Shown here one piece after another: positions 32,985 through 43,190 of a stretch of 64,000 nucleotides of DNA. Position 1 is the first letter of the stretch. Each line of letters opens with the position of its first letter. The notes beneath the pieces were generated by a model, which saw only the letters and a program-made list of their open reading frames with translations, had not been told where the DNA came from and did not search any database. Made by a program: the position numbers and the translations under genes. The stretch is from Turbatrix aceti (taxonomy: Eukaryota > Nematoda > Chromadorea > Rhabditida > Panagrolaimidae): positions 5,217,246 to 5,281,245 of the forward strand of contig OZ017770.1 of NCBI GenBank assembly GCA_963969345.1, read 5' to 3'.

Positions 32985-35459
32985 GTTACGTTCATGATTG
33001 TTGTGATTTTTGATTGACGTTTTGATCGATCACTGTTTTACTGCGTGGATTTTTGCTTGTTTCGTTGATATTGTTTTCATTTTTGATAAAACGTCAATAA
33101 CAATACTTCTGTGGCTTTATTGGCTTTTATTGATTCACTGGTGCCACGACCCCAGGAAAAAATCATTGTACTCCGGACCTTAAAAATGGAAATCAGCATC
33201 ACGCAAGGCAAAAAGCAAAGGATGTTTTCGTCTTTGTCCGGGACATTTGGCGCGTAGACAAACTCTGCGTTAGCCATAATGACTAGCGGCCGCACCCGTC
33301 AACCAATTCAAAAACATCCCGCTTCAATTATTCTTATGGTATTCAAGCTATCCAAGTCAGTTTTCTCCACAAACTACGACCTGTTCGGTATACTCGGCAC
33401 TCCTCCCGCATCGTTTTCTGTTAACCGAATTAATAAATGCGAATAATAATTTTGTTCACGGCAAACCAATGAAGCCAGGTTACATCTACCATGAAACTCA
33501 ATTAGTGCGAATTACGTGTTCCGAGAGAATTTTTTTCGGTTATAAAATCAACATTTTATACTTTTTAAACAAACACGTAACTTGACCATTCTCTCTGCAG
33601 TTAAAGGTAACTTTTATTCACCAGATAGAACACAAAAACTACACGCCAGCGAAATCAAAAAAATTCAACAAAAAAACAGCAAATAAACTCACTAACATCC
33701 TGCTAGAACAAAAAAATGCAAACAAAAATTGTAACCAATAGTTACTTCCAAATCAGTCAAAATCAGATAAAGTCCTCAAGACGAAACAGAGTTCGGACAA
33801 AATCGAGGTGCTGAAATCCGGGGCGAGTTGCGTAGTAAAGCAGAAACATGGAGATCGCCATGAGACCGGACGGCGTCCACTCGGTGGCCATGTAGTTCGT
33901 GTCGTGGACTTGGAACCGGAACTGAATCTTATTGCGGGGACCCATCTTGTAAACAATTTGGCCTTTATCAGTGATGGGAGCAAGGTACGGTCCGTCTTCC
34001 GAAATCTCGCGAACAAACTCCTCGGCGAAGTTGACAGGCGAGTCTGGGAATTCGAAGTCCAGATAAAGACCAAAGACGAGAAACATGAGTTTCTCATTCT
34101 TTTCGAAGCGAGCTGAAAAGTACCAATAAATACCGATATACTTGTACCACAAACACAAAATACATACTTAGGTCAGCATTTTTTTCCTCTTTCAGTCGAA
34201 GACCATGACCCGGAGGTCGGTCGAAATCTCTCAAGACATCGTAGGCGCTGTAATCGGTCGAACCAAGTGAGAAACACTTGATAAGCAGCGGAAGCGTCTC
34301 CATTCCGGGCTCGTGTTGAACTCGGCGCAGTTGGTTCAAAGGAGTGATTCCAATATTCATCTTGAATCTACCGATCTGGGTCTGGTTGATATAGTCCATA
34401 TAACTCATAAGATCGGCGACAATTGTGGCGATATATTGGAACCGCATCTGGCGTTGCATTTCAATGACTTTGGTCTTGTTGAAACCATACTTTTCAAAGA
34501 AAGCGTCGATGGAGATACGCAAAACATTGGAATCGCCCACAAAAACTGATCCATCGCTAGGACGCCTCTTAGCTCTGTAGCGACGCATAGCATCCGATAT
34601 ATATCGGGGGGTGACAAACTTAACCTTTGACAAAGTGCTAGCAGAACTGTCAGAGGCTTGAGCTTGCACCGGAGGATTATCAGCAAAAGACATCGGCGAC
34701 GGCACAGGAGAGTCAATTCTCGCCCAACTGAGAGAACGCTGGGCAACGGTGTCATCGACGGCGGCAGTGGATTTGCTTCCAGCAGTCTTATTCTTCGCAT
34801 TGGTTGCAGCCTTTTTGCGGCGAGGAGTCGTCGTCGACGCGATCGTATGATTCGGCTGAGGCGCAGGGGGCGACCGTCGGAAAATCGCAGCTCGTCGGCG
34901 ACTGATACAGCGCTTGGCGATGGAGTCATCATCGACGGCATCGCTGGGAGTATCGATGGCCTTCTTCGTCGTTCTTGGAGCTGCTTTGCGAGACTTCGTC
35001 GTCGTCGCGGTCAAAGGCGGAGCGGGTGGAACGATTGCAGTAGTCCGTCGCCGAATGGAGCGACGCAGAGACAGCGCAATACCGCCGCCAGCGGTTCTTT
35101 TCTTAGTTTTCATGTTTGCAGACAGAATCAGCCGGACTACCTAAAAAATGAAAAGTAAAACATAACAAAACAACACGCATAACTCGGCCGCGCCCTCAAA
35201 ACTGAAACTAAATACAACACAATCAATCGATCGGCAACGTTTCGGACAGATAATTGACACACGGCTGCACAGGACAAAAATCGCGCACGATTTGCGAACG
35301 CCTACTGTTGTGCGTCATCATTGTTCTGTCCGGGAGAGTGTGTATTTTGACAGCAATGAAAAACAAAAAAGCAGCGAATTACTGTGGTCAAAACGATTGG
35401 GCACGCATAAAAAAGACAATACATCAATGCTGATCCCTTTAAAAACAGAATCGGTGACT
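32985..35459. repeat. Large inverted repeat, left arm
   Basis: Mirror image of 36380-38854: positions x and y pair with x+y = 71839. All frames compared on the two arms give identical proteins. The arm carries novel-gene copy 2 and its flanks. The same mirror continues outward past the gypsy element and the 2.9-kb insertion, to 24601 on this side. Confidence 0.95.
33763..35113 (-). CDS. Novel basic-tailed protein, copy 2
   Basis: Exons 35113-34168 and 34112-33763; 431 residues, identical in sequence to copy 3. The first 140 or so residues are a Lys/Arg/Thr/Ala/Pro-rich tail reminiscent of histone H1 or other chromatin-bound tails ('TPRRKKAATNAKNKTAG'), with repeated 'AVDD' segments. The remaining 290 are ordered: 'VKFVTPRYISDAMRRYRA', 'FEKYGFNKTKVIEMQRQ', 'PGMETLPLLIKCFSLG', 'MATEWTPSGLMAISMFLLYY' and ending 'FRLEDFI'. 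No signal peptide is seen. A 5' UTR acceptor ('ttttttaggtagtcc') lies just upstream of the start, so there is probably a noncoding first exon. I do not recognise the family. Chromatin or nucleic-acid binding is only a guess from the tail. Confidence 0.8.
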
Positions 35460-35460
35460 T

Positions 35461-36018
35461 CTATTCACTCCCACACAAAAAAAAACGTCTTTTGGTCCAA
35501 GAGCCGTGATTCGTCAAAGCATGCGAGGCTTTTCTCACAGGTTGTAAGTTTCAGGGGTACGGTAACACTGAAAAAAGAACAGAGGAAGCTCATCAAGGTG
35601 TATGAATATCGTCGGGGCCGAGACGGCAAATGACAGAGGCAAAGTGAGCCCAGCGGCTGAGTGAGTGGCGAGTGGCAGTTAAGTTGGAATGTTACGCAGC
35701 TTATCACATCGCGCAGAAGAATGATCTTACAAACTGGGAACAAAGAAGAGAAGACTATATGCCTCGGAAAGTGATTCAAAAGCGCCTAATTACACGAGTA
35801 CTATCAAATCAAGCGGTGTCGCGAACAAAAATCACCGCAACACAACAGAAGTTGCCCGATTGGATTCGCACCAAGGACATAACATCAAAATGAGATAATG
35901 ACGGAGAGATGATAGAAGGAGCATGCAGTGATCGAGCATGAAGTGGTCAAAGCCTCGCATGCTTTGACGAATCACGGCTCTTGGAGCGAAAGACGATTTT
36001 TTGTGTGGGAGTAAATAG
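35461..36018. repeat. Foldback segment in the inverted-repeat spacer
   Basis: Left end 'ctattcactcccacac' and right end 'gtgtgggagtaaatag' are inverted, and the pairing continues about 80 bp inward with a few gaps ('gagccgtgattcgtcaaagc'). The rest is unique. It looks like a 558-bp terminal-inverted-repeat element, but no target duplication is visible. The same segment is in copy 1 (about 20565-21122). Confidence 0.6.
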
Positions 36019-36379
36019 AACGTAAAAGAACATTCTGGAAGCTTCTGGACAAACGAAGACGCACAGTAGTTTGCAGGGCGTGCGACTTTTTGTCCTGTAC
36101 CGATCAGATGGGCTGTCAGCTCGGCTGTCAGCTCGGCGTTGCCGATTGTTTTTTTGTCCACGCTCCTTGCTTTTCGCTTCGCGTTCGTTTTTTCTTCCAC
36201 AGATTCTCTCTTGTTTTCGGCGTTCGTTATTGCATGCTGTTCCTACCCCGATCCTCTTTTAGTAGTAGAACCTTGGGGAAGCTGTGGTATTATGTAATTT
36301 TTGTTTTTGCAGCGTTGCCACAATTTGTTGAGACGTTTGGACTCCGATTGCAAATCTTGACGTACAAACGCTGTCCTGT

Positions 36380-38854
36380 AGTCACTGATTCTGTTTTTAA
36401 AGGGATCAGCATTGATGTATTGTCTTTTTTATGCGTGCCCAATCGTTTTGACCACAGTAATTCGCTGCTTTTTTGTTTTTCATTGCTGTCAAAATACACA
36501 CTCTCCCGGACAGAACAATGATGACGCACAACAGTAGGCGTTCGCAAATCGTGCGCGATTTTTGTCCTGTGCAGCCGTGTGTCATTTATCTGTCCGGAAC
36601 GTTGCCGATCGATTGATTGTGTTGTATTTAGTTTCAGTTTTGAGGGCGCGGCCGAGTTATGCGTGTTGTTTTGTTATGTTTTACTTTTCATTTTTTAGGT
36701 AGTCCGGCTGATTCTGTCTGCAAACATGAAAACTAAGAAAAGAACCGCTGGCGGCGGTATTGCGCTGTCTCTGCGTCGCTCCATTCGGCGACGGACTACT
36801 GCAATCGTTCCACCCGCTCCGCCTTTGACCGCGACGACGACGAAGTCTCGCAAAGCAGCTCCAAGAACGACGAAGAAGGCCATCGATACTCCCAGCGATG
36901 CCGTCGATGATGACTCCATCGCCAAGCGCTGTATCAGTCGCCGACGAGCTGCGATTTTCCGACGGTCGCCCCCTGCGCCTCAGCCGAATCATACGATCGC
37001 GTCGACGACGACTCCTCGCCGCAAAAAGGCTGCAACCAATGCGAAGAATAAGACTGCTGGAAGCAAATCCACTGCCGCCGTCGATGACACCGTTGCCCAG
37101 CGTTCTCTCAGTTGGGCGAGAATTGACTCTCCTGTGCCGTCGCCGATGTCTTTTGCTGATAATCCTCCGGTGCAAGCTCAAGCCTCTGACAGTTCTGCTA
37201 GCACTTTGTCAAAGGTTAAGTTTGTCACCCCCCGATATATATCGGATGCTATGCGTCGCTACAGAGCTAAGAGGCGTCCTAGCGATGGATCAGTTTTTGT
37301 GGGCGATTCCAATGTTTTGCGTATCTCCATCGACGCTTTCTTTGAAAAGTATGGTTTCAACAAGACCAAAGTCATTGAAATGCAACGCCAGATGCGGTTC
37401 CAATATATCGCCACAATTGTCGCCGATCTTATGAGTTATATGGACTATATCAACCAGACCCAGATCGGTAGATTCAAGATGAATATTGGAATCACTCCTT
37501 TGAACCAACTGCGCCGAGTTCAACACGAGCCCGGAATGGAGACGCTTCCGCTGCTTATCAAGTGTTTCTCACTTGGTTCGACCGATTACAGCGCCTACGA
37601 TGTCTTGAGAGATTTCGACCGACCTCCGGGTCATGGTCTTCGACTGAAAGAGGAAAAAAATGCTGACCTAAGTATGTATTTTGTGTTTGTGGTACAAGTA
37701 TATCGGTATTTATTGGTACTTTTCAGCTCGCTTCGAAAAGAATGAGAAACTCATGTTTCTCGTCTTTGGTCTTTATCTGGACTTCGAATTCCCAGACTCG
37801 CCTGTCAACTTCGCCGAGGAGTTTGTTCGCGAGATTTCGGAAGACGGACCGTACCTTGCTCCCATCACTGATAAAGGCCAAATTGTTTACAAGATGGGTC
37901 CCCGCAATAAGATTCAGTTCCGGTTCCAAGTCCACGACACGAACTACATGGCCACCGAGTGGACGCCGTCCGGTCTCATGGCGATCTCCATGTTTCTGCT
38001 TTACTACGCAACTCGCCCCGGATTTCAGCACCTCGATTTTGTCCGAACTCTGTTTCGTCTTGAGGACTTTATCTGATTTTGACTGATTTGGAAGTAACTA
38101 TTGGTTACAATTTTTGTTTGGATTTTTTTGTTCTAGCAGGATGTTAGTGAGTTTATTTGCTGTTTTTTTGTTGAATTTTTTTGATTTCGCTGGCGTGTAG
38201 TTTTTGTGTTCTATCTGGTGAATAAAAGTTACCTTTAACTGCAGAGAGAATGGTCAAGTTACGTGTTTGTTTAAAAAGTATAAAATGTTGATTTTATAAC
38301 CGAAAAAAATTCTCTCGGAACACGTAATTCGCACTAATTGAGTTTCATGGTAGATGTAACCTGGCTTCATTGGTTTGCCGTGAACAAAATTATTATTCGC
38401 ATTTATTAATTCGGTTAACAGAAAACGATGCGGGAGGAGTGCCGAGTATACCGAACAGGTCGTAGTTTGTGGAGAAAACTGACTTGGATAGCTTAAATAC
38501 CATAAGAATAATTGAAGCGGGATGTTTTTGAATTGGTTGACGGGTGCGGCCGCTAGTCATTATGGCTAACGCAGAGTTTGTCTACGCGCCAAATGTCCCG
38601 GACAAAGACGAAAACATCCTTTGCTTTTTGCCTTGCGTGATGCTGATTTCCATTTTTAAGGTCCGGAGTACAATGATTTTTTCCTGGGGTCGTGGCACCA
38701 GTGAATCAATAAAAGCCAATAAAGCCACAGAAGTATTGTTATTGACGTTTTATCAAAAATGAAAACAATATCAACGAAACAAGCAAAAATCCACGCAGTA
38801 AAACAGTTATCGATCAAAACGTCAATCAAAAATCACAACAATCATGAACGTAAC
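36380..38854. repeat. Large inverted repeat, right arm
   Basis: Mirror of 32985-35459 across a 920-bp spacer (35460-36379). It carries copy 3 of the novel gene. Beyond 38854 the mirror relation goes on to about 39265 against pieces at 27651-27917 and 24601-24750. Confidence 0.95.
36726..38076 (+). CDS. Novel basic-tailed protein, copy 3
   Basis: Exons 36726-37671 and 37727-38076, 431 residues, the same protein as copy 2. The start follows a TTTTTTAG acceptor by about 26 bp, suggesting a noncoding upstream exon within the spacer side. Donor AAGTATG and acceptor TTTTCAG are clean, and phase is 1+2. Copies 2 and 3 are divergent from a 1.6-kb shared upstream region, most of which is itself palindromic, so both should have the same promoter. 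A 3' AATAAA ('gtgaataaaagtt') lies about 145 bp after the stop. Confidence 0.82.
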
Positions 38855-39175
38855 CTGAAAACAAAGTAAGTGGATACAAAAACTACAAGCACAGAGCATT
38901 GGACGATCAACAGCGACGCAGCACAAATCAACGCTGCAGGGCTGGCTCCACCCCCTTCCATACGGGACGCGTTGTGCACAAAGAGAAGTATTACTGGAGC
39001 AGCAAGCTGGTGCGTACTGTTGGTACAAAAAACTCCTACGACACGTTATTTTTTCCGCCGACAAACATTTCTTTCTCATTCGTAACAAGATTATTTTTGG
39101 CTCGATAAAATACTTTTATCTTTTTTTTGCGATGTAACATATACAATGATAAACAAACACAGATCAAGACTATTA

Positions 39176-40505
39176 TCACATAGGCATCATGCCCTGCATG
39201 TAGTAGGGAAACGAAGAGAATGACGAAAAGAGACCGTAGGGGAGAAGGTTGTTCTGCTGGTACGCGTTACCGCCGAGCGAGTATGGCGGATACATGCCGT
39301 TTGGCATTCCAAGCGATTGTGCGAGACTGGTAGAGGTCGGCTGCAGTCGTTCAGTGTTGCGCTCTTTCCGAAAGCCCTTTGCAAATGGGTTGTTGCCGAT
39401 TTTCAAACTGGTTACCGCGTTGTTTTGGTAAGCAGTGACAGCGATGAAGTCGGCAATCTCGATTTCCTTCTCAATGCGCTGGAAACCTGTACCGTTCCAA
39501 CGCAAAACGATGACAATCGGACGATACTTGTGCATGGATCGAAGGCAGATCTGTAAATGGCAGAAGACAATACATAACTAATCAGACGGGTAATGCAAAC
39601 TCACGATGTTTTCTTTGTTCTCTCCGATAGTGTTCGTGAGCTTGACTTTGCCAAAAGACAGCTCGGAAGCCATCCAGTCCTTGCCGAGGGGATACCGGAT
39701 GTTGCTGGAGTGATGGACCAGACTCTCCATGTCCGTGTCGTCGTCAGCTTTTCCGGCAGACTGCCACTCGCCTTTGCAGTACTTGTACTTGCAGGTGCCA
39801 ATGCGTTTGAACGTCAGCGCAAAGAGATACCGGTTGGCAGATTCGAGTCCTTTGACAACGAATTCCAGCTTCGGAAAGAGGTTTCTGGAAGAAAAAAATC
39901 ATATTTTTCAAATACATGAAAAAAACAAACCTTCCGCTTTTGGTTATAATCATCTCGTTCTCCAAATGCTTGAATTTCTTCCAGAGATCCAAATTCTTTG
40001 GTTCAATTGAAATTTGGCGTTCCAGATCGCTTGTCTCGATGGGTTCCGGCGACGCAGACATCTCATCGGGCATACGAAGATTTTCGACGCTAAACGATGG
40101 CGGAGGTGACATTTCGAGAGAAGATTTGACGTTCTCGATGGGCTTCATAGGTTCAACGGGCAGCAGAGGAATGGTGCCAAACTGAGGCATGCCCGGTCTC
40201 TGAAGTGGCATCATGGCGGCTCGCATATGATTCTGGTAAGCCTGCTGGTAGTTGTAGACTTGCTGGTATTCGTTGGTCATCCAGGGCATGACCATATTTG
40301 GCTGAGGAAAAACAGCAGCCGGAAGCGAGCCTTGTGCAACCGGTGGCGAAGAAATCATGGATGTTTCGCTGCTTTGGTCGGAAAAAGTGGCTGTGCTGGG
40401 AGAGGTGTTAGAGTTGTCGAGCATCGGATTTTGGTAGTAGCCGGCAAAAGGGTCGTGATTTGGCTTGGCATCGGCGCCGAGAGATTCGAGAGTACTGGGG
40501 AGCAT
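39176..40505 (-). CDS. T-box transcription factor, copy 2
   Basis: Exons 40505-39931, 39884-39605 and 39550-39176; 409 residues. Nearly the same as copy 1 in layout, intron positions and T-box motifs ('FIAVTAYQNNAVTSLKI', 'NPFAKGFRKERN'). It differs by scattered substitutions, for example 'VLRWNGTGF' for 'VLPVYGTGF', and ends one residue earlier because a TGA replaces the CGA of copy 1. Its 3' end abuts the right arm of the inverted repeat. Homology with copy 1 extends about 65 bp upstream of the ATG, then stops. Frame, splice sites and domain are intact, so both copies may work. Confidence 0.92.
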
Positions 40506-40571
40506 TGCTGCAGCTGTAAAACTCAGTTAAACAAGTCTGTTAAAGATCAAAAATGCCGAAGACGCGATCAT

Positions 40572-41164
40572 AGAGAAGCACCAGTCTTCTCGCCAGACGG
40601 CTCAGGAATTACGCAATTCAAGCGCACCTCTCTTTGAGATGAGAGAGGGACACAACTGTTGATGCCAATGTGTTTTTAAACTAATAAATGACACAAGCAA
40701 ATCCAACTACCACCTTCTTGCCCGATCGTAAAGACCTGTATGAAGCGCATAAAGCAACTTTGCACAACTGATTTTGGTGAGCGGTGCACGCCAATTATGG
40801 TTGGCAAATACCGCGCGTTTCTCTTCCCATTGTTGTGCAAGCAAAGCACTCGCACCCTCCAGGTGACCTCGTCGTCACTTACTTGGCAGAATTGAGCCGC
40901 AGAGAATCTTCACAAGTTTCGGCTTGTCAACTAATTGTGCCAATGCTTTGTGCGCATTCATTTTTTGAACGCCCATTCACTTATGTGTCTGCTGTAAACA
41001 TGTATTCGTCGACGTTTTATTGATTAGCAAAAAAGGGCGTTCAAAAATAGCAGTTCCATATCATGCCACTAAAAGTAGTGCTTTACTTACTGTAGAGTTA
41101 ATAAAAAATGTATATAACATAATTTTTTTTTGAAATACGTTCTTCGTTTTTTTAAAACAGCAGG
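40572..41164. other. Unique intergenic DNA upstream of T-box copy 2
   Basis: Presumed promoter side of T-box copy 2. This sequence has no counterpart at copy 1, so the two paralogues probably have different upstream control. No gene seen. Confidence 0.4.
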
Positions 41165-41930
41165 TTTCTTACGGACTCTAAAAAACACGTTCGATGACAG
41201 TTTTGTGTCGTGCGGCACGTAGTGCGAAAAACGCCGCCTGATCGCAAAAACGCAAAAAAAGTAACATCAAAGTTAGACACGCTAAATACAACACCGTTTT
41301 ATGAATATCATTGGCATATCAATGTCAGAATTTTACAAACCAGCTTACAATCGGTTGTCCACAAAATAACAAAAAATTTCTTTTGAGTTTAAAAGTGATA
41401 AAAAATATTTTTTTAATAGTTTTTTAATAAAGTAAAAAAATTCGCATTTATACACAGGAATCAAAAGTCTATACTAAAAACCAAAAAAAATTAATCAACT
41501 AATCTAAAATTTTTAAATTTCCCGCACCGGTCTGAGGAATTCCTCCGGAGGATTATTTTTGAAATAGCAATCTCGGGATAATTCCCATGGGATTTCCTTT
41601 GGGCATCTTCTTTTTGGCACTCTGGTTGTCTGTAAACCGTTGGAGGCAAACGAAATGAACAAATTGTTGTAAAATACAAAATGATTTTCAGGCAAGTAAA
41701 ACGGTTATTATAATTGACAAAAAAATAAACACAAAAAGAAAATAATTTAAAAAAGTCCAATTCACGTAGACATTCCAAAAAACTTACATGTAGGATTTTG
41801 TGTTAGATTTTATCTGGGGATTCCAGTCGTAGCCTGACGAATACGGCAGGTGTTGCTTAGGCGGTTGTTGGCTAACGCTGAGTCGCCGGCGGAGGGTGTG
41901 AATCCACACCGTAACCATAATGCACCGCTT
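41165..41930 (-). pseudogene. Decayed duplicate of the ALIX 3' end
   Basis: 41165-41385 resembles 42800-43010, and 41630-41930 resembles 43008-43345, in the same order. It covers the ALIX 3' flank and the start of its last exon ('gaatacggcaggtgttgctt' against 'ggatacggcaggtttggcgg'; 'cgtaaccataatgcac' against 'cgtaaccataaggcac'). Frame is lost by many indels. Confidence 0.75.
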
Positions 41931-42799
41931 TTCGATTAGAAACGCGTTTATTGTAAAAAATAACTTATAGTAAAATCACCGTCAAAAGTAAGCGTACCGT
42001 ACCGTAAAGGTAATATGAACTGGCCACTTGTTTGAAAATCAAAACCGGTGTTTTTGAGGAATAAAATTCACTGGCAACAGACAAAAGTGAATATCCGGGA
42101 ACTTCGATCTCATGCGGTCAGTCAAAGGCAGTGTGCCCCTCTGACCGGATTAAAGACAGGGGAACGCGCGGTAAGGTGAACGCCCAAGAAGACATGTCAT
42201 GAGTCATGACAACGAGTACAGCAGAAGGCAGAAAAAAAGGACAAAACCATAATATGAATCAATGCATCAAAAACAAAACATTTTTGCTAATACAAAACCA
42301 AAGTGAAGCGATGAGCTAAGAGCAGCAATGAAAAAACGATCGGCAACGTCGCAGAACAGAGCAGAGCTGCTCGAAAGTCGGCGGTTCGTACAGGACATGA
42401 CAAAACAGCACGCACGTTTTTCGTGTGAGTTAAAGATCTCCCGCAACATATGTAGTTTTTTTTGCTCGTAGATATTATTTTTCGTGTCGTAGTCGTAGAT
42501 TGTATATTTTTTGCCTGATGTACTGTTTTGTTGACGAATGCTTGGCCACAGATTGGCACCAGCCGGGTGTCTGCAATCACCCGTTACTGGAACTTGGTAG
42601 CTTGTATATAGCGCCACCGAGGCGGTCATAAAATCAGCTAGCAATCGAGTGTACATACATACGAATTCGAGTCCCTTCTCACGATGCACCATTGATCCAA
42701 AACTTCTTCACCTCTACTTTTTTTATCATTGTCGGTATTTTTTTGTTGAATAAAAATTGTTGTTCAGCCTGAACCGCTAGAAAAAAACAGGTGTTTGAC
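41931..42799. other. Intergenic DNA between ALIX and its decayed copy
   Basis: A 141-codon minus-strand frame (42692-42267) starts with ATG but shows no domain, contains donor-like GTATGTATGT early on, and is probably chance. No RNA gene or repeat recognised. Confidence 0.4.
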
Positions 42800-43190
42800 T
42801 GTTTCACACGGTCTAGAAACGCGCCTTCGACGACAGTTTTGTGTCATAACGCACAAAGTGCGAATTGTCACGCTCGATCGGCATAAGCAAAAACGCAAAA
42901 CAATTGCAGCTTCCGAGTCAGTTACGTCAAGTCCGACACCCCTTTATCAATATCAGTGGCATCAAAGCCAAATTTTACATACCAGTTTACAACGAGTTGT
43001 CAACCGTTTGATGTAAGCGAAATGAACAAATAGTTGTAGAAAACAGAAATGACTGTCAGGAAACAATAAAGAAGACGTAAAACGGATCCAGTGGTTGGCA
43101 CAAAAAAGATAAGCAGAAAAACAGCAAAAAAGAACGAATGATTAAGTCAGAAAACAAATCCATTTCACGTTGGTGTCCGTTTAATTTTAC

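Noticed and set aside
38562..38762. ATG frame 'MANAEFVYAPNVPDKDENIL' in both palindrome arms (also 33277-33077)
   Set aside because: 66 codons, no domain, turns hydrophobic and ends in AT-rich DNA; its presence in both arms follows from the inverted repeat and is not independent evidence.
42267..42692. 141-codon minus-strand frame starting MVHREKGLEF
   Set aside because: No domain, no splice context, composition like intergenic DNA; likely chance.
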